64,000 bases of DNA from CAIKMD01 sp035277525 (GCA_035277525.1 DATEKH010000106.1:8143-72142), one strand, 5' to 3'. Positions 49,142 to 58,095 are shown, counted from the stretch's first letter. Numbers and translations: made by a program. The notes: generated from the sequence alone by a model not told the origin.

Positions 49142-50805
49142 AGCGCAGGCCATCGGCGCAAGCGACGCGAACGAAGACGGCCGGCGCTCCCCGCCCCCCG
49201 AGCGCCGCCCCGCTGGTCGGCATTGGCTATCGCACCGCGATCGCCGAATGGACGCGTGCGCATCTGGCATGTTTCGATGCGCTCGAAATCACCGTCGATC
49301 ACTGCCTCTATGCAAGTGCTTCGCAGCGACGGCAGATTTTCGATCTCGTCGGCCGGGTCCCGCTCACTGCCCATGGGATCGGGCTCTCCATCGGCACGGA
49401 TTGCCCGCTCGATCTCGCCTATCTCGACAAGGTCGGAGCGATTCTCGACCGGCTGAAGGCGCCCGCCTATAGCGAGCATCTCGCTTTCACCCGCGTTCCC
49501 GGCCGCGATCTTGCCAATCTCTTGCCGCTGCCGAGGACCGAGGCCGTCGCCGAGCAGATCAGCGCGAAAGTCCGCGAAATCCGCTCGCGAATCGGCGTGC
49601 CGTTCCTGCTCGAGAACATCGCCTCCGTTTTCGAGTGGCCGGATTCGACCTTATCGGAAGTGGAGTTCCTCAACTTGATTTGCCGCGAGACGGGGGCCGG
49701 GCTGCTGCTCGATATCGAAAACCTGCACCTCAACGCGCGCAACCATGGTTTCGATGGTCGCGCCTTTCTCGACGCCTTGACGCCCGGGCTCGTCCAGGAA
49801 ATCCACATGGCTGGTGGATTGGCGGTGCGCGATGGCGCCTGCGGTGCCGAGTTCTTCGCGGATTCGCACTCGCACCCGGTGCCGGACGAAACCCTCGCCC
49901 TGCTTGACCACGCTCTCGAGCGGCATCGCCCCAAGGCCATCATTCTCGAACGCGACGACCGGCTCGACGCAGGCGACGAGATCTTGGCCGATATGGGCCG
50001 CATTCGCGCGCTTCTTGCCAAGCGGGATAGCAAGACGACAGAGCAGGCCGAGGAACGCCCGCAGAGCGCGCTATTGGATCGGCAGGTCGCGCTGCTCGAC
50101 TATCTGACGAGCGCGCGGGCCATCTTCGGCGGTGAGCGCGACGCGGCGCTTCCGCCCTTGCTCCGTGGGATCGACCCGGTCCGGCTCGGATTCGAAGCGC
50201 GCTTTTCGCATGAGAAAAGAATGGCGAAGCTCGCACGAGTCTTTCCCCACACGCTGGAACTTCTGAAAGAGGAGCAAGGCGAAATCTTGCGGGCATTCGC
50301 CGAGGCTTGCCCGCCGACAGACATCGGGATATTGGAGACCGCACAGCAATTCTTCGCGTTCCTGTCGGCGCGAGCGCGCCCTCTCGCCTCGGCCTATTTG
50401 CTCGACGTCGCGCGATGCGAGCTCGCTCTTGCTGCGGCACGGCTGCGTAAGGATGGGCCGCTCAACCGGGGTGCGCTCAAGCGTGCAAAAGAAAACCGCG
50501 GAGCCGGGACGCGCGCCGTACGGCGCGCCGACGCCGTTGCGCTGGTTCGCTGCACGCACGATGTCCGGCCGCTCTTTGAGAGCGCATATTCCCACGCCGT
50601 GCCCAAAATGCGCGATACGCCTCTTGTCATCGCCAAGCCGCAGACGGCCCGGGAGCCGGAGATCTTCGAAGTGCCCGCGACGCTGTTTGATCTTCTCGCG
50701 GCGCTCGATGATTGGACCGAACGGCGCCTTTTCGATCTTGCGCCTGGCGCCGAGCATATCATCGCCGATCTCGTCGAGCGCGGGGTCTTGGAGGTGCGAG
50801 CGTGA
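49138..50805 (+). CDS. DUF692/MNIO enzyme fused to a BufC/DUF2063-like domain
   Basis: 555 residues. Residues ~25-290 are the DUF692 TIM barrel of multinuclear non-heme iron oxidative enzymes. Candidate iron ligands, by family position, are H79 (AHGIGLS), H114 (SEHLAF), E159 (LLENI), D192, H203 (NHG), H223 (EIHMAG), D242/H244 and E271. Residues ~300-440 resemble the BufC/DUF2063 partner (KRMAKLARVFPHTLELL, YLLDVARCELAL), normally a separate protein. MNIO enzymes oxidise Cys residues of precursor peptides (methanobactin, bufferin and 3-thiaGlu pathways). It overlaps genes on both sides. Confidence 0.87.
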   Translation: MKRRPSAQATRTKTAGAPRPPSAAPLVGIGYRTAIAEWTRAHLACFDALEITVDHCLYASASQRRQIFDLVGRVPLTAHGIGLSIGTDCPLDLAYLDKVGAILDRLKAPAYSEHLAFTRVPGRDLANLLPLPRTEAVAEQISAKVREIRSRIGVPFLLENIASVFEWPDSTLSEVEFLNLICRETGAGLLLDIENLHLNARNHGFDGRAFLDALTPGLVQEIHMAGGLAVRDGACGAEFFADSHSHPVPDETLALLDHALERHRPKAIILERDDRLDAGDEILADMGRIRALLAKRDSKTTEQAEERPQSALLDRQVALLDYLTSARAIFGGERDAALPPLLRGIDPVRLGFEARFSHEKRMAKLARVFPHTLELLKEEQGEILRAFAEACPPTDIGILETAQQFFAFLSARARPLASAYLLDVARCELALAAARLRKDGPLNRGALKRAKENRGAGTRAVRRADAVALVRCTHDVRPLFESAYSHAVPKMRDTPLVIAKPQTAREPEIFEVPATLFDLLAALDDWTERRLFDLAPGAEHIIADLVERGVLEVRA

Positions 50806-52841
50806 GGATTTGCGTGATCGGCAAGTTTCCGCCGATTGAGGGCGGCGTGAGCATGTGGACCTATTGGTCGGCGCATCGGCTTGCCGCGCGCGGGCACGAC
50901 GTTCATGTCGTCACCAATGCGAAAGAGGCGCAACCTCCCTTCCGCATGCATATGCGCGGCGAGGATTGGGCGCGTTGCGCCGCCGACTATGGCAGAGGCC
51001 GGGTAACGGTCCACTGGACCGATCCGGTCGATACGTCTCAGCTTTATCTGCCGATGGCGAGCCCCTTCGTCTCCAAGCTTTCTTCGCTCGCGGCACGGGT
51101 TTGCTCCGAGCACGCCATCGAAGTCATCTTCTCGCATTACTTGGAGCCCTATGGCGTGGCGGGGCATCTCGCGGCCGATATCACAGGCCTGCCGCACGTC
51201 GTTCGCGTGGCGGGAAGCGATTCCGGCCGCCTCTGGCGTCACCGGCAGTTCGAGCCGCTGTACGATCATGTGCTACGCTCGGCACAATCGGTGATCGCGG
51301 CGGGCGTGGTGGCGGCGCGCGCGAAGGCGCGCGGCGTCGATCCAATGCGGATCGTCGCCGGCGGTGGGTTCACCCTGCCGGACGATTTGTTCACGCCGTT
51401 CGGCCCCGCGCTCGATTTCGCCGCGCTGCGCCGCGAGTTCGCGTCGGCGGACGATGCCGGCGGCGGGCTCTGGGGCGGTTTCGCGCTCGATCGGCCGTTT
51501 TTCGGCATCTACGGCAAGCTCGGCGAGCGCAAAGGCTCCTTCGCATTGCTGGAGGCTATGGCGCGCTTGAAGCGCGCCGGGCTCAATATCGGCCTTGTCG
51601 CTCTCGCCCATGGCCAACCGGAGGTCGAAGAGCGATTCCGCAGGCTCGTCAAGAGCCTCGATCTCTTCGACCGGGTCTTGCAGATCCCGTTTCTGCCGCA
51701 TTGGCGGGTGCCTGAATTCTTGCGCAGCGCTCTCGCCGTGTGCTGCCTCGAGCAGAATTTTCCGATCGCCCATCACGCGCCGATCGTTGCACTCGAGGTT
51801 TTGCTCTGCGGAAAATGCCTCGTCGCTTCGAGCGAGATCATCCGCAAGCTTCCGGATTATCGGCGACTGCCGAATGCCTATGGCTGCGTCGAGATCGCGG
51901 ACGTCAACGACAGCGATGCCCTGAGCGCTCGGCTTGCCGCCATCGTCGAGGATCCGGCGCCGGCTGCCGCGATCGGCGCGCGCGGATATGCCTTTGCGCG
52001 CGAGCAACAAGAGGAGGCGGCGTCTCCCGACACGCTTGAGCGCATTCTCGAAGCGGCCGCGTCGCGCAAAAGCCCTGCCGCGGCGCTTGATGCGCCGGAG
52101 TCTCTCGACGTTGGAGATGAGGGCGAGCAGGCCTTTCCCTTTGCCCGTCTCGCGTCGAGCACGCTCGCGGCAGCCGGGTCAGCCGCGAATATTGAAGCCG
52201 GCGGATCGTGCTGCGACTTGAACCGCGCACGCCAGGTGCTGGCGGAGCTCGATCGCGGCTTGCTGCGCGATTGCCCGAAATCCCTCTCGCTGGCTTCGGC
52301 CCTTCGCGCCGAAATCGCGATCGCTCTCGCCCGAAGCGAGGGGGCGAAATCAGAGACGAACGGCGCGGCAGCTTGCCGGCCCGTTCCAGCTGCCGCGCGC
52401 TGGGGATGGGAGGACGGTGACATTGCTCACCTCTTCCCGCTGCGCAAGGCAAGCGTGCGGATCCTCAGCTTCGACTATGACATTTCCGAGTTTCAGCATG
52501 CCGACAGCCTTGAGGATCTCCCCGATGCGCCGAACCGCCGCCCAAGCTACGTGGTCGTATTCGGCGGCGAGGCGTCGCCATCCGATCCTCTTTTGGTCGA
52601 CCGCGATACGGCGCGAATCCTCGAGCTGAGCGATGGAACGCGCACGACACGCCAGATCATCGACCGGCTGAAGCGCGAGGCGCCGCCTCGCGAGACGGGC
52701 GAGGATTTCGCCTCGATCGAGACGCTTTTCGTCAATGGGCTCATTGGTTTTACCGATTCCGCAGCGACGCAGCGCGACGTGAAACCGCGGCCGCGAGGAT
52801 ACCGCGCCAAGCGCGCGGCCGGAGATAGGGTGACGAAATGA
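50802..52841 (+). CDS. Family-4 glycosyltransferase fused to a C-terminal PqqD-like domain
   Basis: 679 residues from the GTG at 50802, which overlaps the MNIO stop (GTGA). Residues 1-390 are a GT4 enzyme (RICVIGKFPPIEGGVSMW; FFGIYGKLGERKGSFALLEAM; HHAPIVALEVLLCGK). A variable Ala-rich linker follows. Residues ~597-653 read LLVDRDTARILELSDGTRT and onward, the pattern of PqqD-like peptide-recognition domains (RREs). The fusion suggests glycosylation of a ribosomal peptide, with the PqqD-like part holding its leader. The glycan donor is unknown. Confidence 0.8.
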   Translation: MRICVIGKFPPIEGGVSMWTYWSAHRLAARGHDVHVVTNAKEAQPPFRMHMRGEDWARCAADYGRGRVTVHWTDPVDTSQLYLPMASPFVSKLSSLAARVCSEHAIEVIFSHYLEPYGVAGHLAADITGLPHVVRVAGSDSGRLWRHRQFEPLYDHVLRSAQSVIAAGVVAARAKARGVDPMRIVAGGGFTLPDDLFTPFGPALDFAALRREFASADDAGGGLWGGFALDRPFFGIYGKLGERKGSFALLEAMARLKRAGLNIGLVALAHGQPEVEERFRRLVKSLDLFDRVLQIPFLPHWRVPEFLRSALAVCCLEQNFPIAHHAPIVALEVLLCGKCLVASSEIIRKLPDYRRLPNAYGCVEIADVNDSDALSARLAAIVEDPAPAAAIGARGYAFAREQQEEAASPDTLERILEAAASRKSPAAALDAPESLDVGDEGEQAFPFARLASSTLAAAGSAANIEAGGSCCDLNRARQVLAELDRGLLRDCPKSLSLASALRAEIAIALARSEGAKSETNGAAACRPVPAAARWGWEDGDIAHLFPLRKASVRILSFDYDISEFQHADSLEDLPDAPNRRPSYVVVFGGEASPSDPLLVDRDTARILELSDGTRTTRQIIDRLKREAPPRETGEDFASIETLFVNGLIGFTDSAATQRDVKPRPRGYRAKRAAGDRVTK

Positions 52842-53818
52842 TCCGGCGCGAGGTCGCGGCTCTGATCGTGGGGCTGGCTCTTGGCTCGCTCTCGGCGCAT
52901 GCGAGCGAGCCGGCGGTGCCGGTCGTCGGCTTCTTGAGCAGCGGCTCGCCCGCGTCGTTCGGCAACTTCGTCGCCGCGTTCCGTCAGGGCTTGAGCGATG
53001 AGGGCTATGCCGAAGGCTCGACCGTGCGGATCGACTACCGCTGGGCGCAGGGACGCTACAACGATCTGGACGCGCTGGCCGCGGGGTTGGTTCACGACCG
53101 CGTCGATCTGATCGCCGCCACCGGCGGCGTGGTTTCGGCGAAGGCCGCCCTCAAGGCGACCGCGTCGATCCCGATCGTCTTCGTCGTCGGCTTCGATCCG
53201 GTCGGGCTTGGTCTGGTGCAAAGTCTCAACAAGCCCGGCGGCAACGCCACCGGCATCAGCATTTTCACGACGGAGCTGATCGCGAAACGCGTGCAGCTGC
53301 TCTATGAGCTCTCGCCCGGAATCAGCAAGGTCGCCATCCTCGTCAACGCCAAAGCGGTCGTGACCGATATCGAAATCCAGGAGACGATCGCGGCCATCAA
53401 ACGTTCCGGCCGAAGTTTGCTGACCCTCAGCGCCACGACCGAGAGCGAGATCGATGCGGCGTTCGCCGCCGCGGCCGAGCAAAAGGCGGGCGGTCTCATC
53501 GTCAGCGCCGACCCTTACTTCACGAGCCGCAGAGCGCAGGTCGTAGGCCTCGCCACACGCTACGCGATCCCGGCGATTTATCCCGTGCGCCAATATGCCG
53601 ACGCGGGCGGGCTCATGAGCTACGGACCCAATCTCGAGCGCGCCTATCGCGACAGCGGCAATTACGCCGGCCGAATCTTGAAAGGCGCCGATCCCAAGAC
53701 GCTGCCGGTCGAGCTTCCGACGACGTTCAATCTCGTCATCAACCTCAAAGCCGCGAAGGCGCTCGGTCTCAACATCTCGCCGCTCTTGCTCGCCATCGCC
53801 AATGACGTGATCGAGTAG
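52838..53818 (+). CDS. Periplasmic substrate-binding protein, PF04392 (ABC_sub_bind) type
   Basis: 326 residues with a signal peptide (hydrophobic run 7-20, cleavage after AHA). The body has the PF04392 pattern: VPVVGFLSSGSP at the mature start, IVFVVGFDPVGLGLVQSL, NKPGGNATGIS, and a C-terminal LVINLKAAKALGL. Last gene of the coupled series (ATGA overlap with the glycosyltransferase). No permease or ATPase gene follows, so it may bind the product or substrate of the pathway in the periplasm, or work with a transporter encoded elsewhere. Confidence 0.85.
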   Translation: MIRREVAALIVGLALGSLSAHASEPAVPVVGFLSSGSPASFGNFVAAFRQGLSDEGYAEGSTVRIDYRWAQGRYNDLDALAAGLVHDRVDLIAATGGVVSAKAALKATASIPIVFVVGFDPVGLGLVQSLNKPGGNATGISIFTTELIAKRVQLLYELSPGISKVAILVNAKAVVTDIEIQETIAAIKRSGRSLLTLSATTESEIDAAFAAAAEQKAGGLIVSADPYFTSRRAQVVGLATRYAIPAIYPVRQYADAGGLMSYGPNLERAYRDSGNYAGRILKGADPKTLPVELPTTFNLVINLKAAKALGLNISPLLLAIANDVIE

Positions 53819-53840
53819 CGGCGGCGGTCTTGCCCGAGGC

Positions 53841-55019
53841 TTAGGCCGAGCTTTCCTCGCGCAGCGGCGCGATGAAATAAGCCGAGGGGAGCAAGGCGTG
53901 GCTCGGGGCGTCGATCCGATCGGCGACGCGCATATAGCCGTTGAACCGCCGCGATTTTCCGATTGCCCAGATCACCAGATCGCGCAGCGGATAGGCGGCG
54001 CGCGGCCATTCCGAGGTAATCCAGTCATAGCGGCGCGACCAGGTTTGGGTCCGATCCGACACCCAGCGCCAGGCGCGCTGCCAAGCGATGAGAGCTTGAG
54101 GCACATCGGTGCCAGACGAGACGTAGTCCGCCAGGAGCAAGCCATTCATCAGCGAAAGGCCGGCGCCTTGGCCGAGCGTCGGCGGTAGCGCATGCGCGGC
54201 ATCCCCGACCAGCGCCACGCGCCCCTTGATCCACGAATGGGCCCGCACCATCGGATAAGGGTGGTGTACGCCCCCGCCCACTCGAGCGCGCTCGAACAAT
54301 CCTTCGGCGGCGAGCCTCGGGAAGTTCGCGCTCCAATACTCCGCGTCAATGGGGATTTGGCTTCCGCGCCGATCGCCGAGCGGAGCAATGAAATAGCAGA
54401 ATGCGTCGCTGGGCGTGCAGGGGCAGACGCCGACCCGCAGCCGGCCGGACCAGAATTCCCGCACGGCATCCTCCCTCTCGGGCGCGGTTCTCGGCACCAA
54501 CAGGCGGATGGCGCCGCTCGATGATGCACGCACGGGCCTGTCGAGGCCGAGCGCATGTCGGGCCGGCGAGTTCACCCCATCGGCGGCGACCACGAGGTCC
54601 GCCCGCAACGATTGGCCGCGGACCTGTACCGCTCCGCTCGCATCGATCACATCGACCGGCGAACCGGCAAAGACGCTGACGCCAAGCTTCGTTGCCCGCT
54701 CATGCAAAGCGCGGATGAGCAAGTCGCGCTTCACGTTCCAGATCGAGGTCGTGTCGCGCAGCAAGCGGCGCTGCAGCAGCCGGCCGTCTCTGTCCAGCGT
54801 TCGCGCCTCGTTGAGGACGACGCAATTGCCGCGCAGCGCATCGAGGACATCGAAGCGTTCGAGAACGCGCAAGGAATTCCCTTTAAGGAAAATCCCGGCG
54901 CCGATTTCGCGAATCGCGGGGCTCCGTTCGTAGAGATTGACGACCCAACCCCGTCTCGCCAGGCCGATCGCGGCACCGAACCCCGCGACGCCGCCCCCGC
55001 ATATGATCGCTTTCCCCAT
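53841..55019 (-). CDS. FAD-dependent aromatic-ring monooxygenase-like protein
   Basis: 392 residues, class A flavoprotein hydroxylase. ICGGGVAGFGAA binds the ADP part of FAD, ADLVVAADGVNS is the middle motif, and ALVGDAAHALPPTLGQG binds the ribityl part. These enzymes hydroxylate phenolic acids with NAD(P)H and oxygen. It is convergent with the peptide operon (22-bp gap) and shows no link to it. It may serve the aromatic catabolism suggested by 59973-64000. Confidence 0.85.
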   Translation of the reverse strand: MGKAIICGGGVAGFGAAIGLARRGWVVNLYERSPAIREIGAGIFLKGNSLRVLERFDVLDALRGNCVVLNEARTLDRDGRLLQRRLLRDTTSIWNVKRDLLIRALHERATKLGVSVFAGSPVDVIDASGAVQVRGQSLRADLVVAADGVNSPARHALGLDRPVRASSSGAIRLLVPRTAPEREDAVREFWSGRLRVGVCPCTPSDAFCYFIAPLGDRRGSQIPIDAEYWSANFPRLAAEGLFERARVGGGVHHPYPMVRAHSWIKGRVALVGDAAHALPPTLGQGAGLSLMNGLLLADYVSSGTDVPQALIAWQRAWRWVSDRTQTWSRRYDWITSEWPRAAYPLRDLVIWAIGKSRRFNGYMRVADRIDAPSHALLPSAYFIAPLREESSA

Positions 55020-55197
55020 GTCGCCTCGTGCCTATCGCGCTCGCCCGCACCTTTCCCGCGCGCGGACGCAAGGATGGGGTCTCAGCCAAATCCGGCGAGG
55101 ACGACGATCCCCCGATCGGCGGGTGAGCCTACCTCAAAAGGGCGGTCGGGCGAGCCGAAAGGCCGATACCTGACAAGCCCAACCGCGATCGAGCCCG

Positions 55198-55437
55198 CTA
55201 CCACGTGCCTGCGGCGCCAGTGTAGTCCGCTCCCGCGGAGCCCGCATCGCCGAAGGGCGCAACGGAAGTCGGATCGAACAACCCTCCACCGGTCACTGCT
55301 TCGTGCCGCTGCGCGAGCTCGAGCGGGCTGCGATGCGCGTCGCCGGGCAGGGCCTGATCGACGATCGGCTCGGGAGTCAGGATGGCGGCAAGCACCCTGA
55401 AAAGCAGATAGGACGTGCGAATCCGTGGAATGGCCAT
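55198..55437 (-). CDS. Small protein of unknown function with hydrophobic N-terminus
   Basis: 79 residues from the ATG at 55437 (GAGGG nine bases upstream). An N-terminal hydrophobic stretch (LLFRVLAAILTP) is followed by a Gly/Pro-rich tail. The sequence resembles no family I know. It lies beside another small secreted-type gene on the same strand, so the two may form a pair. Coding status is uncertain. Confidence 0.4.
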   Translation of the reverse strand: MAIPRIRTSYLLFRVLAAILTPEPIVDQALPGDAHRSPLELAQRHEAVTGGGLFDPTSVAPFGDAGSAGADYTGAAGTW

Positions 55438-55524
55438 GACGCGAACCCTCGGCTGCGTCGACCGGGCTTGGACCGATGGACACCCCGAAGCGCGAGCGCC
55501 CATCGATCGAAGCGCGAGCCGCGA

Positions 55525-55719
55525 TCAGGAAAAGGTCTGGCTCAGGGGCAGAACGAATTCGGGGCCGTCGTAAGGTGAGCTGGTCGAGCCTTGCGACTTG
55601 ATCTGGTCGTGCCGGTCGAGTGCCGAGCCATCATCGGCAAAGGCCGCACCCACGACGCCCGTGGTGGCTGCAAGCGCCGCCGCAAAAGCGGCGGTACGAA
55701 GGATTGACGCGATACGCAT
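55525..55719 (-). CDS. Small secreted protein
   Basis: 64 residues from the ATG at 55719 (GGAG at -10). A clear signal peptide (basic start MRIASILR, hydrophobic core to residue ~24, cleavage near AFA-DD) leaves a ~38-residue mature peptide that is Asp/Ser-rich and ends SQTFS. It has no cysteines. The function is unknown; short DxDxHD-type secreted proteins are common in this group of bacteria. Confidence 0.65.
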   Translation of the reverse strand: MRIASILRTAAFAAALAATTGVVGAAFADDGSALDRHDQIKSQGSTSSPYDGPEFVLPLSQTFS

Positions 55720-55905
55720 GGGTTTTCTCCGTCTTTGGCGGGCGCCGGGATTGGCGCCTGACGGAGAAAATGGGGAGCTTCGCGGGCTGGATAACCGGCT
55801 TCGCACGGTAAAGGTAATTCTGCGCCGCCAAACAATCGCGTGGCCGCGGCCCCGTTAAGTAGTAGGGATCGCGGCGGAGAGCGCGGATTCGCGTCCGCTC
55901 GGCGG

Positions 55906-56472
55906 CTATGCGCTGGGCAAGTGCCGAAACGACACGCTGCCGGCTTTGCGTGAGCCGCGCCCTACGGCCGCCGGATCTTCGCTTCGCGCGTGGAGATAGC
56001 CGATCCACATCGCAACACCCGCCAGGATCAGCGTATAGGCGAGGAGACGCTCCGTTGCCGCCCAGGTCGCGACCCCGCCCTGCTGCGCGGTGACGAGGTA
56101 GGCTGCGGCCCAAGCCGCGACCGCGGCAAGCGCGAGCCGGAAGGCGGCGAAGCGCCGATCGCTGCGCGATTGGCGCCGCAGCCCGGCGAGAGCGGTCAGG
56201 ACGAGAATCGCGACGAGCGGCGCCGCGAGAAAGCCGACGATGCCGAACCGGAAGCCCATGCCGTAGGCGAGCGCGGCGAGGAGCGAGAAAATCCCCCAGA
56301 CGGCCATCGCCGTTGTCACGCACCACCAGAAGAAAAGCCGCCACGAGAATTCCGATGACGAGCGATCGCGGCAACGTTCGGCGATGCCCCCCAGCGCATC
56401 CTCGATAAGCTTCATAAAAGTCAACAGCACGATCCCAAAGAGCAGAAACCGAACCATGATGGCACCTTGCAA
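55906..56472 (-). CDS. Multi-pass inner-membrane protein of unknown function
   Basis: 188 residues with about five hydrophobic segments (near 5-20, 45-65, 75-95, 110-125, 140-160) and a polar C-terminal tail. The second Met (56457, MVRFLLFGIVLL) is an equally likely start. No conserved motif was recognised. Upstream on the same strand is a 55-codon membrane peptide. Confidence 0.65.
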   Translation of the reverse strand: MQGAIMVRFLLFGIVLLTFMKLIEDALGGIAERCRDRSSSEFSWRLFFWWCVTTAMAVWGIFSLLAALAYGMGFRFGIVGFLAAPLVAILVLTALAGLRRQSRSDRRFAAFRLALAAVAAWAAAYLVTAQQGGVATWAATERLLAYTLILAGVAMWIGYLHARSEDPAAVGRGSRKAGSVSFRHLPSA

Positions 56473-56579
56473 AAAGCTGCACGTTGCAACCGCATCTCAT
56501 CACCCTTCGAGCGTAGACGAGCCGGCAATGTCCAGCCCGCGATCGGCGCGCGGCGGAGGTATCTCTGTCCGACAATGAG

Positions 56580-56747
56580 CTAACAGCGCAGGATGCGCGA
56601 CAGCAGGTTGAACAGCGCCGCGGCGAGCGAGCAGCACGCCATTTGGGCACGCAGCTCGGCTCGGCTCATCTTCTCGGTCGGCTTTGCCCACCACATCGAG
56701 AAGAGCGTGACGATACAGAAAAATGCGATCAGCCCGGGATTTTGCAC
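56580..56747 (-). CDS. Small single-membrane-segment protein
   Basis: 55 codons from a GTG at 56747 (GGTGGAG just upstream) to TAG at 56580. The N-terminal hydrophobic helix (GLIAFFCIVTLFSMWW) is followed by a charged and amphipathic stretch (KMSRAELRAQMA, LFNLLSRILRC). Codon choice matches the genes around it, but no homolog is known to me. Confidence 0.45.
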   Translation of the reverse strand: MQNPGLIAFFCIVTLFSMWWAKPTEKMSRAELRAQMACCSLAAALFNLLSRILRC

Positions 56748-56850
56748 GTCTCCACCCTGCCTAGCGTCTCACCGCGAGAAACCGCAGCTCCGTCATCTCG
56801 GGAGTTGTTTTACGTTTAGGAAGCTTTCGAATGTCTTGTAGGCCGGCCAT

Positions 56851-56867
56851 GGCCACAGAAAGGTCAC
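56851..56867 (+). promoter_or_regulatory. GGYCAC-N5-GGTCAC box
   Basis: GGCCAC-AGAAA-GGTCAC differs from the box at 30564 by one base. It lies between minus-strand genes rather than before a plus-strand gene, so a regulatory role at this place is unclear. Confidence 0.3.
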
Positions 56868-56894
56868 GCTGCTCCGCCGCGCCTTTTCCGATTT

Positions 56895-57530
56895 TCAGCG
56901 CGGTTCGCTGGACGACAGGTAAAACAGCTTGCACCGCCGCTCGGACGGCGCCTCGTTAACGCGATTCTTCACGATGTTCAGATACTGACGGCTCGCGATG
57001 GTGAATCCGGCCGCGATCATGGCCTCCATCACTTGCTCGATTCGCCATTTACGATAACGCGCATGAGCATCGATTTGCGCGGGATATGAGGTGATCATGA
57101 GCCGGCCGTCGGGCTTGAGGACGCGCCGCGCCTCCTTGAAGACGTCGTCCAGCCTCAAGTAGCCGATCGATTCGACGAACATCACCGCGTCGAACGTGCG
57201 AGCCTCGAACGGCAGCGCCGCCGCATCGGCTTGCACCGCCATGCCCAGGCCGTTTTGCAAACCCCGCCGCAGCATGGCGTGGGAGAGGTCGAGCCCGACC
57301 ACCGTCAATCCCGCTGCGCTGAGCTCGCCCTCCAGCTCGCCGGCGCCGCAGCCAACCGACAGGATCGCCGCCTCGCCCGCCGCCAGCTGCGATCCCATCC
57401 ATTTGCGAAAAGCGGATGAGCGAAAGGCGAAAGTATCATAGCCGCTTTTGCGCCAACCCCGGTTGCCGATGCGCGTGTAAAAAGGCGAGTGGCTGGAGGC
57501 TTTTCTTTTCCTCGGCATCCGCGCGACCAT
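56895..57530 (-). CDS. Class I SAM-dependent methyltransferase
   Basis: 211 residues of Methyltransf_11 type: LSVGCGAGELEGEL (motif I), VVGLDLSHAML (II), FDAVMFVESIGYL (IV) and VLKPDGRLMITSYP (post I). The N-terminal 20 residues are basic. These enzymes methylate small molecules, lipids or quinones; the substrate is not evident. It is followed on the same strand by small membrane genes and preceded by a lipoprotein gene 57 bp upstream. Confidence 0.85.
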   Translation of the reverse strand: MVARMPRKRKASSHSPFYTRIGNRGWRKSGYDTFAFRSSAFRKWMGSQLAAGEAAILSVGCGAGELEGELSAAGLTVVGLDLSHAMLRRGLQNGLGMAVQADAAALPFEARTFDAVMFVESIGYLRLDDVFKEARRVLKPDGRLMITSYPAQIDAHARYRKWRIEQVMEAMIAAGFTIASRQYLNIVKNRVNEAPSERRCKLFYLSSSEPR

Positions 57531-57587
57531 CGGTGGCGTTTTCGAGTCCCTGCAGCCCGCGGAGAGATTGCGCGGTGCGCCTCGACG

Positions 57588-57851
57588 CTACCATTTTTTG
57601 GCGGCGAGGTCGCGCAGCGTCGCGTTGTCTTCCATCGCCTGCGCCAGCTGTCGCTTCAGCTTGGCGTTTTCCTTTTGCAGCTTTGCGACCTGGCCATCGT
57701 CGCCGCCGGCGGCGCTGCAAGCGGGCGGGGGCGCGGCCGCGGACCCGAACAGGCTGCCAAACGGGCTTCCCGAGGACCCCTGGCAGGATGCGAGGGCGAT
57801 GGCGGCGCAGGAGAGAAGAACCGCCCTGAGGGGCCACTGTTTTTTCATCAT
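57588..57851 (-). CDS. Small lipoprotein with C-terminal coiled coil
   Basis: 87 residues from the ATG at 57851. A lipoprotein signal with lipobox LASC (20-23) makes Cys23 the lipidated residue. A Gly/Ser/Pro linker follows, then a C-terminal helix with heptad spacing (VAKLQKENAKLKRQLAQAM). The frame stays open to 58211 but without conservation. It is probably an outer-membrane anchored structural peptide. Confidence 0.7.
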   Translation of the reverse strand: MMKKQWPLRAVLLSCAAIALASCQGSSGSPFGSLFGSAAAPPPACSAAGGDDGQVAKLQKENAKLKRQLAQAMEDNATLRDLAAKKW

Positions 57852-58095
57852 CGATCGATCCTCGAAATCCGCGCACGCCGGGGCGAGGCCGCCCTCCGGT
57901 CGAGAAGGACGAGCAGGAAGGCGCCATCCTCGCCCACGCGTTTTTAAGGCTTGCTTAAAAAGTAACCTTGCTTGAAGCCCTGCGGGGACGCCGCGCCCTG
58001 CTGCCGCCGGACGAAGGCACCGTGCGGTATTTGCCTCAAATTGCGGCAAATATTCAGGAGGCGCTCGCTTGTGATCGCTTAAAGTGGCGCCGCTC

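Noticed and set aside
52547..53593. 348-codon open frame on the minus strand
   Set aside because: Antisense of the PqqD-like tail and the PF04392 protein; composition typical of a shadow frame.
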